From: Dyadobacter sp. CY261
GTDB lineage: Bacteria > Bacteroidota > Bacteroidia > Cytophagales > Spirosomataceae
DNA: 64,000 bases
Direction of reading: 5' to 3'
Assembly (NCBI RefSeq): GCF_021440085.1
Contig: NZ_JAKCPW010000006.1
Coordinates: 186,001 to 250,000, forward strand
Part shown: positions 18,356 to 26,671 of the stretch, one piece after another
How the letters are laid out: every line of letters starts with the position of its first letter
How positions within the stretch are numbered: position 1 is the first letter of the stretch
Translations under genes and position numbers: made by a program
The notes under the pieces: generated by a model
What the model was told of the DNA's origin: nothing
The model's database searches: none
The model's input: the letters and a program-made list of their open reading frames with translations, nothing else

Positions 18356-18577
18356 ATGACTAAATATGATTTCAAACGGTTCCACATTCGCTCGATGAAT
18401 GCGGCTACCGACCAGGAAAGAGCGGAGATTAATCAGGAATTGAAGGATTTATACGCTTCACTTCCAGAAGATGAAAAGAAAATTTTCAACGAAGAGTTAC
18501 AACATTTCCTCACCCATGAGGTTGCGCGCATCAAGTCGGATTACGAATCAGTGAAAGGCCTGAACCGGCCTAATTAA
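18356..18577 (+). CDS. Small conserved-looking protein, unknown function
   Basis: A 73-residue, highly charged and mostly helical protein (many Glu/Lys, motif LPEDEKKIFNEELQHFL). There is no signal peptide or membrane segment, so it is probably cytoplasmic. It has a good upstream -7 box and codon use like its neighbours. It converges with yqgE, with only 5 bases between the stops. I do not recognise a family. Confidence 0.65.
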   Translation: MTKYDFKRFHIRSMNAATDQERAEINQELKDLYASLPEDEKKIFNEELQHFLTHEVARIKSDYESVKGLNRPN

Positions 18578-18582
18578 CCGCA

Positions 18583-19143
18583 TTAGTTCAGCCGTGGATC
18601 GATCGGATAGTGGGCCATGGAGCGATATTCTCCCCCCATGTTACGCAGGATTTCACGCCAGAAGTTGCCCGGGGGCGTCGAAAAAAGAAAATCGGAGCTT
18701 GTGCTCGAAATGATCCACGAATCTTGTTTGATCTCTTCATCGAGCTGCCCACCGCTCCACCCGGAATAACCTATAAAGAACATTACATCTTCCTGTTTCA
18801 GCGTATTCAGGTTCAGGAGTGTCTTTACGTTCCCGAAATCACCTCCCCAGTAAACATTCTTCATGATTTCCGTGCCGCCCGTAACAAGGTCGGGACGACG
18901 ATGTATAAAATGCAGGGTGTTTTTCTCGACTGGCCCGCCCAAATGCAGCGTAATATCCTGATAAATAGTCTCTTCCAAAACATCTCCAAGGAAAAGATCG
19001 GTAGTTTGGTTCAAAACAAAACCAAAACTACCCTGTTCATTATGCTCGCACATAAGGATTACCCCCCTTTCAAAATTGGGATCGCCCAGAAAGGGCTTGG
19101 CGATGAGCAGGCTTCCTTTTGAAACTTTTGAGGCTGACGGCAT
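18583..19143 (-). CDS. yqgE: YqgE/AlgH family protein
   Basis: A 186-residue member of the DUF179 (YqgE/AlgH) family. Typical features are GSLLIAKPFLGDPNFERGVILMCEH at the N-terminus, a GSFGFVLN motif and GYSGWSGGQLDEEI. The structural fold is known, but the biochemical role is not settled. It is transcribed divergently from the gene at 19234. Confidence 0.92.
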   Translation of the reverse strand: MPSASKVSKGSLLIAKPFLGDPNFERGVILMCEHNEQGSFGFVLNQTTDLFLGDVLEETIYQDITLHLGGPVEKNTLHFIHRRPDLVTGGTEIMKNVYWGGDFGNVKTLLNLNTLKQEDVMFFIGYSGWSGGQLDEEIKQDSWIISSTSSDFLFSTPPGNFWREILRNMGGEYRSMAHYPIDPRLN

Positions 19144-19233
19144 AACCTGACAGATTGTTAATTCAACAACGAAATATATTTATTTTTCGCACTGAAAACC
19201 TGATATTGCCCAAAATATAATAAAAATAAGATC

Positions 19234-19761
19234 ATGGCATTAATAAAAGCTGTTCGGGGACATCATCCAACCTTTCACGAGAGTTGCTGGTTTGCAGAAA
19301 ACGCCACAATTGTGGGCGATGTAGTGATGGGCGAAAATTGTACTGTATGGTTTAATGCGGTGATCCGCGGGGATGTGAACAGCATCCGCATCGGCCATCA
19401 TTCCAATGTACAGGACGGTGCCGTGATACATTGCACCTACCAACGGTTTGCCACCACGATTGGAAATTATGTGTCCATCGCACACAACGCCATTGTCCAC
19501 GGCTGCACGATTGAAGACCACGTACTAATAGGAATGGGCGCGATCGTTATGGATGGGGCCATTGTAGGAGAAGGAGCCATAGTAGCGGCAGGCGCAATCG
19601 TTACCCAGGGTACCAAAGTACCGCCAGGAACGATCTACGCCGGAAATCCTGCCAAATACCTGAAAGACGTGTCGCCTGAATTGAATGCAGCTATCGACCG
19701 GACTGCGAATAACTATCTGGTTTACTCGGGATGGTTTAAGGAAGAAGAGGGCTCGAAATAA
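19234..19761 (+). CDS. Gamma-carbonic-anhydrase-like hexapeptide-repeat protein (YrdA type)
   Basis: A 175-residue left-handed beta-helix protein. Hexapeptide repeats run from about residue 15 to 145. The metal-binding His residues of the gamma-CA fold fit IHCTY and AHNAIVHGC. The family forms trimers that bind Zn or Fe; many members lack proven carbonic anhydrase activity. The C-terminus ends in a helix (LNAAIDRTANNYLVYSGWF). Its last 40 bases overlap the convergent gene ending at 19722. Confidence 0.9.
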   Translation: MALIKAVRGHHPTFHESCWFAENATIVGDVVMGENCTVWFNAVIRGDVNSIRIGHHSNVQDGAVIHCTYQRFATTIGNYVSIAHNAIVHGCTIEDHVLIGMGAIVMDGAIVGEGAIVAAGAIVTQGTKVPPGTIYAGNPAKYLKDVSPELNAAIDRTANNYLVYSGWFKEEEGSK

Positions 19762-20324
19762 TGGTCATCCTGAATTCCTACGCCCGGGGGAACGAGAATG
19801 ACCATTTCCGGCACGCGGTTATTAAAAAGCGACTTGCTTTTTCGCCTCACTGCGCGATCCAGGACAAAATATGTGGCAATACCCGAGACCGGTCCCATAA
19901 TTTTCTTAGTCAGGGAAAAAGCGACCGTCAATTCTCCAAGTGCAATACCGCAGATAGATGCCGACAGCATCGTTCTTTTAATGATCTTGATTTTGTCGAT
20001 ATTAACAATGTCCTCATAGAATACAAAGCCACCACTTCCGCGGATGAAAGGATTTTCCCTAAGTATTACCCCATCATGCCGAATTGTAGTTACCTCTCCG
20101 AACACAAACGATTCCTGCCCGAACGAGTTCTTCTGAATGCATTGTAAAAACTGGCCTCTTTTTACCTTGATTATTTTCTGTGTTTTGACTGACTGTATCA
20201 AGAAGAACGGCTTCTGTGCCGAGGCGGCTGAAAAAGCGAGCGACAAGCATATGCAAACCGATAATAAGTAGTGGTTGCTTAGGCTCTGCATTTTCGACAT
20301 TGATAGTTTAATAAGTCTTTCCAT
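19722..20324 (-). CDS. Exported protein of unknown function
   Basis: A protein of up to 200 residues with a signal peptide ending AASA before QKPFF. The mature part has a beta-rich N-terminal region and a glycine-containing hydrophobic stretch (SASICGIALGELTVAF ... GPVSGIATYFVLDRAV) that may insert in a membrane. The start could also be the ATG at 20291, which gives a tidier signal peptide. It begins 3 bases after the lipoprotein gene stop, so the two are likely one transcript. It overlaps the convergent hexapeptide gene by 40 bases. No family is recognised. Confidence 0.6.
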   Translation of the reverse strand: MERLIKLSMSKMQSLSNHYLLSVCICLSLAFSAASAQKPFFLIQSVKTQKIIKVKRGQFLQCIQKNSFGQESFVFGEVTTIRHDGVILRENPFIRGSGGFVFYEDIVNIDKIKIIKRTMLSASICGIALGELTVAFSLTKKIMGPVSGIATYFVLDRAVRRKSKSLFNNRVPEMVILVPPGVGIQDDHYFEPSSSLNHPE

Positions 20325-20327
20325 TTG

Positions 20328-20681
20328 TCAGATACACGAGACAAGGCAGACGTAATTACCCTTCATGCACCTGTCGATTCCATCAATCAGACCAACGAAA
20401 CCGAGAACACAAGTGCCAGCGGCTGCGAGTGTACCGACGCCTGCGAAAGGAACTCCAATTATAGCACCATAGAGTGTGCCATAAGTCGAACAATCCAACG
20501 CACCGATGTTGTCGTAGGACAATTTCGCATATGCATCACTGGCGTCCTCAGGTGCTTTTGCGTTAGACGATGGGGATATTTCATCATTGTATTTGCCACA
20601 AGACGAAATAATAACTGACGCGGCACAAAATGCGAATACAGTTAATAAGAGATGAATGGAATAGATGTTTGTTTTGTTCAT
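20328..20681 (-). CDS. Small lipoprotein with glycine-rich hydrophobic segment
   Basis: A 117-residue product with a lipoprotein signal ending IISSC-G, so it is probably attached to a membrane by a lipid. The mature part has a Ser/Ala-rich linker, then a glycine-rich hydrophobic region (TLYGAIIGVPFAGVGTLAAAG) reminiscent of glycine-zipper segments, and five Cys residues in the last about 55 residues. A TAGATTTG -7 box at 20709-20716 (minus strand) lies 28 bases upstream. It forms a probable two-gene unit with the exported protein downstream. Function unknown. Confidence 0.6.
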   Translation of the reverse strand: MNKTNIYSIHLLLTVFAFCAASVIISSCGKYNDEISPSSNAKAPEDASDAYAKLSYDNIGALDCSTYGTLYGAIIGVPFAGVGTLAAAGTCVLGFVGLIDGIDRCMKGNYVCLVSCI

Positions 20682-21006
20682 GGGCTAATAGTTGTAGGAT
20701 GCAATTGACAAATCTAGTGACCTCAATCCAATAGAAAATGACCGGAGATCACTAATAGGAATCGCATTGAAACGGCTGCGAAATGCCGCCTCTCGTGTGG
20801 TTTTTAAGTTTGTTGATGAAGAACCCATCTGACGTTACGCTATGTGAAACTACCTCACAAAGCAAGTGAATTACTTCCCTCGTGCTGTTGCGGAAAGTGC
20901 AGGAGACATTGCGGTTTCCGCACATAATTCAGAGGAACGGTGGCAAGATGTTTGGCGATTTCAAAAAGCCGCTAAATTTGCCAAGTCACTCAGAACGAAG
21001 CACACT
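20682..21006. other. Intergenic regulatory region between lipoprotein and Xre genes
   Basis: 325 bases without a convincing gene. It holds the lipoprotein -7 box (20709-20716, minus strand), an 8-bp inverted repeat TGCGGAAA/TTTCCGCA (20889-20896 and 20915-20922), and the promoter of the Xre gene. An open frame from 20866 leads into the Xre gene but reads through its promoter and looks non-coding. Confidence 0.5.
20951..20980 (+). promoter_or_regulatory. Bacteroidota-type promoter of the Xre gene
   Basis: TTTG (20951-20954), 18 bases, then TAAATTTG (20973-20980): both boxes match the Bacteroidota -33/-7 pattern. The expected start of transcription near 20987 is about 20 bases before the ATG at 21007, which settles that start codon. 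Confidence 0.65.
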
Positions 21007-21276
21007 ATGATAGATTTCGGAAGTAATTTCAGAAAGTTGAGAGAATGGGCAGGCCTTTCCCAGGAAGCGCTGGGAGTTAGTTTGAATGTGTCTGCCTCGG
21101 TCGTTAACAGGATCGAAAACAATAAACGGAAGTTGGATATTGAGATATTGCAAAAGCTGGCCGTAACCTTACAGCTTGATATCTCGCTCGTGGTGGCGGT
21201 ATTATTTAAGGGCAAGTCAGCCTTGCCAAAACAAAGAGTTTCCAAGAAGGGAAACTCTTTGCCTGCCCCAGTTTAA
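21007..21276 (+). CDS. Xre-family HTH transcriptional regulator
   Basis: An 89-residue protein with a single Cro/CI-type helix-turn-helix at about residues 6-60 (LREWAGLSQEALGVSLNVSASVVNRIENNKRKLD). The C-terminus is short and basic, with no sensor domain. The ATG at 21007 is used because the promoter lies just upstream. It may regulate its own gene or the divergent lipoprotein unit; the inverted repeat at 20889-20922 is a candidate operator. It converges with dedA, with one base between stops. Confidence 0.78.
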   Translation: MIDFGSNFRKLREWAGLSQEALGVSLNVSASVVNRIENNKRKLDIEILQKLAVTLQLDISLVVAVLFKGKSALPKQRVSKKGNSLPAPV

Positions 21277-21277
21277 A

Positions 21278-21910
21278 TCACTCAGCCATCCCTTTCCGGG
21301 CATTCAAATAGCCTTTGATCACGGTAAAAGTGGTAATCGCCAGGAAGAAGAGGATGATATACTGCACATAGTCCACGATCCAGGGGAATCTCTCTCCAAA
21401 CAGAAAGCCTCCCCCAGTCAATGTAAAGATCCAGATAGCACCACCCACAACATTATTGATCAGAAATGCAGGGAACGACATTTTTACAAGTCCTGCGAGA
21501 ATGGGGGCAAATGTGCGAACAATGGGCAAAAACCGGCTGATAATCAAGGTCCGGCTGCCGTATTTTTCAAAGTATTTACGGGTGGTTTCAATATGCTTCT
21601 TCTTGAAAAAGAAAGAATCCTTTCTGTTTTGAAACATATCTCCGAAATATTTGCCGAAAATATAGCCCACCAACGATCCCAAAACCGCTGCGGTTAACAT
21701 GCTGATCAGCAAAATAAGGATTGGTACGTCGAGAATACCGGTACCGCAGAACACGCCGGCGAGAAATACAAGGTAATCTCCGGGCAGGAAAAATGCGAAA
21801 AACAGACCGTTTTCCGCAAATACAATAAAGGTTATCACCAGAAGCCCGCCAGTTCGGATGATTTCCTCTGAATTAAGAATATACTGGAAAAACTCGACAA
21901 TTGAATCCAT
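21278..21910 (-). CDS. dedA: DedA family membrane protein
   Basis: A 210-residue membrane protein of the DedA/VTT superfamily. It shows the family segments FFLPGDYLVFLAG, GSLVGYIFGKYFG and the motif SRFLPIVRTFAPILAGL, with four to five hydrophobic helices. Members are linked to lipid-carrier flipping and membrane homeostasis. It lies 55 bases downstream of the ABC-F gene on the same strand and may be co-transcribed with it. Confidence 0.9.
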   Translation of the reverse strand: MDSIVEFFQYILNSEEIIRTGGLLVITFIVFAENGLFFAFFLPGDYLVFLAGVFCGTGILDVPILILLISMLTAAVLGSLVGYIFGKYFGDMFQNRKDSFFFKKKHIETTRKYFEKYGSRTLIISRFLPIVRTFAPILAGLVKMSFPAFLINNVVGGAIWIFTLTGGGFLFGERFPWIVDYVQYIILFFLAITTFTVIKGYLNARKGMAE

Positions 21911-21965
21911 AATCTGTAATCTAAAATCGGCCTACCCGCGGGCTCCGGCTTGTTGACTTTTAAAA

Positions 21966-23861
21966 CTAAGCATTTTCCGATAGTTCCAGCCAGCGCAACT
22001 CCTTCTCCTCCTGACTACCGGTAATCTCCTCGATCTGCTTGGACCACTTCGCCAGCTCCTCGTGTGAGCCGCCCTTGTTCAGATTTTCTACCAACTTCAC
22101 CTTCGATTGTTCGAGTTTGGCAATATCCGCTTCAAGTTGCTCCATTTCCTTTTGCTCTTTGTAGCTCAACTTTCGCTTTGATGTAGTTGCCGCTGCCACT
22201 GCTACCTGCTCTTTAGGCGCAACTACAATAGGAACAGCAGTCTTCAGCGCATTGCCATTAGCGGCCAGCTTCTTTTCAGCCTCCTGCTCATCCTGATAAT
22301 CACGCAGCTCGGTGTAGTTACCCGGAAAATCACTGATCTTACCATTGCCGTCAAACACAAAAATGTGCTGCACCAATCGGTCGAGGAAGTAACGGTCGTG
22401 GGAGACGATCATTATACAGCCTGGGAAATTGAGCAGAAACTCTTCCAGGACATTCAAACTATCTATATCCAGGTCGTTCGTAGGTTCATCGAGGATCAGG
22501 AAGTTGGGCTGTTTGATCAGGATTAATAAAAGCTGCAAACGTCGCTTTTCTCCCCCACTCAACTTGGAAATAAAATCATATTGTTTGGAAGGCGAAAACA
22601 GGAATGCCTGCAACAAATGTCCGACAGTAACGGTCTCGCCGGTCCCAAGCTGAACCACCTCCGCTACATCCTTCACAATATCTATAACACGCTGGTTCTC
22701 ATTAAAAACAAGGTCCGTTTGCTTGTAATAACCAAATTGCACGGTTTCGCCGGTGGAAATCTTGCCTTTATCAGGCTGCAATTCGCCGGTAATCATATTC
22801 AGCAGCGTCGATTTACCCATCCCATTTTTTCCAACCACACCAATGCGATCACCTTTACGGAAAGTATATTCGAAGTCCTTGATCAACTCCCGTTCTCCGA
22901 AACCTTTACTGATATTTTCGAGCTCAATAATTTTGCTGCCGAGACGCGACGTCCGCACGTTCAGCTCCATTTGCACGTCGACCTTTTTCTGACTTGCCTT
23001 TTCCTTCAAATCCTCGAAGGCATCAACGCGGTATTTGGCTTTCGTGCCCCGTGCCTTAGGTTGTTTTCTGATCCATTCCAGCTCCTTGCGCATGAGGTTG
23101 CGGGCCTTATCAATGGTCGCGGCTTCCAGCTCTTCCCTTTCTGCCTTTTTTTCGAGGAAATAGGAGTAGTTCCCTTTATAACTGTACGCCGAACCATGGT
23201 CAAGTTCGAGCATCTGGTTACAAACCGTGTCGAGAAAGTAACGATCGTGCGTTACTACCAATAATGTCGTATTGGACGTATTGAGATATTCTTCCAGCCA
23301 TTCGACGGTTTCGAGGTCGAGGTGGTTGGTTGGCTCATCGAGAATGAGCAGGTCCGGATCTTCGAGAAGCACTTTCGCCAATGCAACCCGCTTACGCTGA
23401 CCTCCGGAAAGTGTGCCGTAAGCATTGTCGGTATGGTGAATACCCAGGCGACCAAGAACTTCCTTTGTCCGATATTCAAAATCCCATGCATTGAACTTGT
23501 CCATATCCTCCATCACGTCCGCGAGTTCGTCGTGGTTATCGGTTTCAATGGCGTGCTCGTAACGTTTCACCACTTGCGCCACAGGATTATTGGAAGAAAA
23601 GATCACTTCGAGCACGGGCAGTGATTCATCAAAAGCGGGACTTTGATCGAGGTAACCGACACGGATGTCCTTCCGGATGCTCACCTCGCCCTCGTCGGCG
23701 GGAATCTTACCGGTGAGGATATTGAGGAATGTGGTTTTTCCGGTTCCGTTGGTTCCGATCAAGGCGACTTTGTCGCCCTTGCTGATGCCAAAACTAATGT
23801 TCTTAAAAAGCCAACGGTCGCCGAACGACTTTGCTATATTTTCAGCCGAAAGATAATTCAT
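21966..23861 (-). CDS. uup: ABC-F family ATPase (Uup-like)
   Basis: A 631-residue soluble protein with two ABC ATPase domains and no membrane segments. The first has GTNGTGKTT (Walker A), LSGGQRKRVALAK and LLILDEPTNHLD; the second has GKNGMGKSTLL, LSGGEKRRLQLL and FLILDEPTNDLD. A linker of about 80 residues lies between them. The C-terminal extension (about residues 535-631) ends in a coiled coil, as in Uup. ABC-F proteins act on ribosomes; Uup also affects transposon excision and DNA branch handling in E. coli. The exact role here is inferred only from the fold. Confidence 0.9.
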   Translation of the reverse strand: MNYLSAENIAKSFGDRWLFKNISFGISKGDKVALIGTNGTGKTTFLNILTGKIPADEGEVSIRKDIRVGYLDQSPAFDESLPVLEVIFSSNNPVAQVVKRYEHAIETDNHDELADVMEDMDKFNAWDFEYRTKEVLGRLGIHHTDNAYGTLSGGQRKRVALAKVLLEDPDLLILDEPTNHLDLETVEWLEEYLNTSNTTLLVVTHDRYFLDTVCNQMLELDHGSAYSYKGNYSYFLEKKAEREELEAATIDKARNLMRKELEWIRKQPKARGTKAKYRVDAFEDLKEKASQKKVDVQMELNVRTSRLGSKIIELENISKGFGERELIKDFEYTFRKGDRIGVVGKNGMGKSTLLNMITGELQPDKGKISTGETVQFGYYKQTDLVFNENQRVIDIVKDVAEVVQLGTGETVTVGHLLQAFLFSPSKQYDFISKLSGGEKRRLQLLLILIKQPNFLILDEPTNDLDIDSLNVLEEFLLNFPGCIMIVSHDRYFLDRLVQHIFVFDGNGKISDFPGNYTELRDYQDEQEAEKKLAANGNALKTAVPIVVAPKEQVAVAAATTSKRKLSYKEQKEMEQLEADIAKLEQSKVKLVENLNKGGSHEELAKWSKQIEEITGSQEEKELRWLELSENA

Positions 23862-23886
23862 GATTAAATGTCAAATTCTGTATATG

Positions 23887-23915
23887 CAAAGTTAGGACAG
23901 ATATCAAACAACAAA
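23887..23915 (-). promoter_or_regulatory. Promoter of the ABC-F gene
   Basis: On the minus strand: TTTG (23915-23912), 17 bases, then TAACTTTG (23894-23887). The -7 box lies 26 bases before the start codon. Both boxes fit the Bacteroidota pattern. Confidence 0.55.
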
Positions 23916-23999
23916 GAAAAAATTCGCTTTCATAGGGTAAATAGGCTAATATTGCCGCTTATATTCAGTTAGATGGTTCCATTGAACACATTCATTATC

Positions 24000-24980
24000 A
24001 TGTCCAAAAAATCCCTTTACCTAATCTTAACCGTTTTTCTTTGTTTCAAAGCAGCAGCGCAGGACAGTAATTTTAAGAGTTATACGCAAAAAATTGGAGG
24101 TAGCCCTCAGGTGTACGACATGGTCGCGATTCCAGGTGGCGAGTTCACAATGGGCAGCCCGGCCAGCGAAAAAGGCCGCAGAGCCGACGAAGGCCCCCAA
24201 CACAAGGTGAAAATAGAGCCTTTCTGGATGGGAAAAACCGAAGTGATCTGGGATATTTATGATTTGTACGCTTTTAAGAATATGGAAAAGGAAATGGGGT
24301 TGCGCCATCCTGATCCAGACAAAAGCGTTGCGAAAACCGACGCCAGTACCCGCCCAAGTCCTCCTTATGTTGATATGTCTTTCGGAATGGGTCGTGCGGG
24401 TTATCCTGCGATCAATATGACGCAATATGCGGCGATTTTTTTCTGCAAATGGTTGTATGAAAAAACCGGTATTTTCTACCGCCTGCCAACCGAAGCTGAA
24501 TGGGAATATGCCTGCCGCGCGGGGTCAAAAACAGCTTATTCATTTGACGAAGCCAAGATAGATGAATATGCCTGGTACCGCAAAAACAGCGATGCCGCCT
24601 ACAAAAAAGTAGGACTGAAAAAGCCTAACGCATGGGGTTTGCACGATATGCATGGCAATGTAATGGAATGGACCTTAGACCAATATATTCCTGATTACTA
24701 TACTAAGCAGCCCAAAGGTGAGGCATTTGCGCCTGTAACTGAACTTTACCCTACTTCCGTTCGAGGTGGCTCATGGGATGACGAAGCGGCAGATCTCCGC
24801 AGCGCAGCCCGCGTAGCGTCAAAAGCTGAATGGAAAATCCTTGACCCGCAATTGCCAAAAAGCGAATGGTGGATGACCAGCGCTTCGTTTGTGGGTTTCC
24901 GCGTTGTAAGACCGCTTAAAACGCCTTCTCCCGAGGAGATTAAAGCCTATTACAGCCCTAAACTGATTGAAGACTACTGA
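24000..24980 (+). CDS. Secreted SUMF1/FGE-fold protein without FGE catalytic Cys
   Basis: A 326-residue product with a signal peptide (residues 1-20) and a formylglycine-generating-enzyme-type domain (IPGGEFTMGSP, RLPTEAEWEYACRAG, GLHDMHGNVMEW, VRGGSWDDEAADLRSAAR, VGFRVVR). In true FGE the active-site Cys pair sits after the GGSW block; here that stretch has none, so it is probably a structural relative that acts on or binds other substrates. The ATG at 24000 starts the signal peptide. It lies 24 bases before the Gfo/Idh/MocA gene and likely shares its transcript. Confidence 0.82.
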   Translation: MSKKSLYLILTVFLCFKAAAQDSNFKSYTQKIGGSPQVYDMVAIPGGEFTMGSPASEKGRRADEGPQHKVKIEPFWMGKTEVIWDIYDLYAFKNMEKEMGLRHPDPDKSVAKTDASTRPSPPYVDMSFGMGRAGYPAINMTQYAAIFFCKWLYEKTGIFYRLPTEAEWEYACRAGSKTAYSFDEAKIDEYAWYRKNSDAAYKKVGLKKPNAWGLHDMHGNVMEWTLDQYIPDYYTKQPKGEAFAPVTELYPTSVRGGSWDDEAADLRSAARVASKAEWKILDPQLPKSEWWMTSASFVGFRVVRPLKTPSPEEIKAYYSPKLIEDY

Positions 24981-25004
24981 TCATATTTAAACTCTTAATT
25001 CGAA

Positions 25005-26348
25005 ATGGAACAAAACAGACGTAATTTTTTGAAAGCATCGAGCCTGATCGCTGGCGGTGCTATCCTAAACCCTTTCACGGGTTATGGATATAATAGTGCA
25101 GTTGGTGAAACAATCAGAGTTGCATTGATCGGATGTGGAGGTCGTGGTACAGGTGCCGCTGCACAGGCATTGAGCACTTCCCAAAATGTGCAGATCGTGG
25201 CAATGGCTGATGCTTTCAAGGATCGTCTAGATGAGTCATATAAAAACCTGACAGCCAAAAAATACAAAAACGCTGCGGGGCAGCCGGTTGACATCAAAAC
25301 GAAAGTAGATGTACCAGAAGACCGGAAATTTGTAGGTTTCGATGCATTCAAGAAGGCCATCTCTTTGAAAGATGTAGATGTAGTAATCCTCGCAACGCCT
25401 CCGGGCTTCCGCCCTTCGCATTTCGAAGAGGCTGTGAAAAACAACAAGCATATTTTCATGGAAAAGCCGGTTGCGACTGACGCGCCAGGTATCCGCAAAG
25501 TGCTTGAAGTAGCCGAGGAAGCTAAGAAGAAAAAACTGAACGTGGTGGTGGGTCTGCAACGTCACTATCAGGCGAACTACCGTGAGGCGATCAAACGCAT
25601 TCACGACGGTGCGATTGGTGATATTGTAGGCGGACAGGTATACTGGGTTGGAAGCAGCCCTTGGATGAAGGAGCGCCAAGCCAACCAGACTGAAATGGAA
25701 TACCAAATGAGAAACTGGTATTACTTCAACTGGCTTTGCGGCGACCACATTTCGGAGCAGCACGTTCACAACATTGACGTAGCCAACTGGGTGAAAAAAG
25801 GTTATCCTGTATCGATCCAGGGAAGTGGTGGCCGCCAGGTACGCACCGGAAAAGCTTATGGCGAAATCTTCGATCACCACACGCTTGACCTGGTTTACGC
25901 CGACGGAACCGTAATTTCGAGCCAATGCCGCCAGTTCGAGGGAACCTGGAACCGTGTAGACGAGGCATTCGTAGGAACGAAAGGACGTATTGACAGCTTC
26001 GATGGCAAGAAAACCGCGCTGAAAGACTACAAAGGAGGCGTGATTTACCAACACGATGATAAAGGCGACAAAAACCCTTATCAGGTAGAGCACGACGAAC
26101 TCTTCGCTGCGATCGCAAAAGGTGAATATAAATTCGCCGATGCTGAAAACGGCGCGAAAAGCACCATGACTGCGATTATGGGGCGTATGGCGACTTATTC
26201 AGGTAAGCAGATTAAATGGGAAGAAGCATTGAACTCAGATATTAACCTATTCCCCGACAAACTTGCATGGGATGCCTCTCCGAAACTTTTGCCTGGTCCT
26301 GACGGACTATATCCGGTGGCAATCCCGGGTAAGACTCAGGTGATATAA
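25005..26348 (+). CDS. Tat-exported Gfo/Idh/MocA family oxidoreductase
   Basis: A 447-residue NAD(P)-dependent oxidoreductase. A twin-arginine signal (NRRNFLKASS followed by a hydrophobic stretch) opens the protein, so it is exported folded, probably with bound nucleotide. The Rossmann motif RVALIGCGGRGTGAA is at about residue 38, and the family motif FMEKPVATDAPG near 151. This subgroup often acts on sugars or sugar derivatives outside the cytoplasm; the substrate is not deducible. It is followed by a strong hairpin terminator. Confidence 0.9.
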   Translation: MEQNRRNFLKASSLIAGGAILNPFTGYGYNSAVGETIRVALIGCGGRGTGAAAQALSTSQNVQIVAMADAFKDRLDESYKNLTAKKYKNAAGQPVDIKTKVDVPEDRKFVGFDAFKKAISLKDVDVVILATPPGFRPSHFEEAVKNNKHIFMEKPVATDAPGIRKVLEVAEEAKKKKLNVVVGLQRHYQANYREAIKRIHDGAIGDIVGGQVYWVGSSPWMKERQANQTEMEYQMRNWYYFNWLCGDHISEQHVHNIDVANWVKKGYPVSIQGSGGRQVRTGKAYGEIFDHHTLDLVYADGTVISSQCRQFEGTWNRVDEAFVGTKGRIDSFDGKKTALKDYKGGVIYQHDDKGDKNPYQVEHDELFAAIAKGEYKFADAENGAKSTMTAIMGRMATYSGKQIKWEEALNSDINLFPDKLAWDASPKLLPGPDGLYPVAIPGKTQVI

Positions 26349-26356
26349 TTAAATTT

Positions 26357-26395
26357 GAAACGCAAAATGGCCCGCTGAGGGCCATTTTGCGTTTC
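26357..26395 (+). terminator. Hairpin terminator after the oxidoreductase gene
   Basis: A perfect 17-bp stem (26357-26373 with 26379-26395) with GCTGA loop, 8 bases after the stop codon. Confidence 0.85.
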
Positions 26396-26476
26396 AATAG
26401 CATTTCTCAGAGCGAATCCCTATATTCGATTAGAGAATTGTTGACGATACTTATTGTAGAACGAAATATGTAGTCA

Positions 26477-26671
26477 GTGAAACTTAGTGTGAGAAACGCT
26501 GTGCTTATCCTCCTTGCTGGCATGATCGTGCTGGCAACCGGTTCGTTTTTAAACTCTTCCAAAATTCAATTTAGCGATCCGGTCATTCTGAGCGGTCTTG
26601 CCATAGAATTCATCGGAACAATCTGGCTCGTATTGAGCCTCAACCTACGCCGAAAACGGCATAAGATCTGA
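26477..26671 (+). CDS. Small two-helix membrane protein, unknown function
   Basis: A 64-residue frame from a GTG, with two hydrophobic helices (AVLILLAGMIVLATGSFL and LSGLAIEFIGTIWLVLSL) and a basic tail RRKRHK. No ATG fits the first helix, so GTG is the likely start. The stop abuts the stop of chorismate synthase on the other strand with no base between. I do not recognise a family. Confidence 0.5.
   Translation: MKLSVRNAVLILLAGMIVLATGSFLNSSKIQFSDPVILSGLAIEFIGTIWLVLSLNLRRKRHKI

Noticed and set aside
20866..21006. 47-residue N-terminal extension of the Xre regulator
   Set aside because: The promoter boxes at 20951-20980 lie inside it, so translation must start at 21007.
22581..23264. 227-residue open frame on the plus strand
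   Set aside because: Antisense of the ABC-F gene, whose ATPase motifs are clear on the minus strand.
25236..26093. 285-residue open frame on the minus strand
   Set aside because: Antisense of the Tat-exported oxidoreductase; no domain, odd composition, no promoter.
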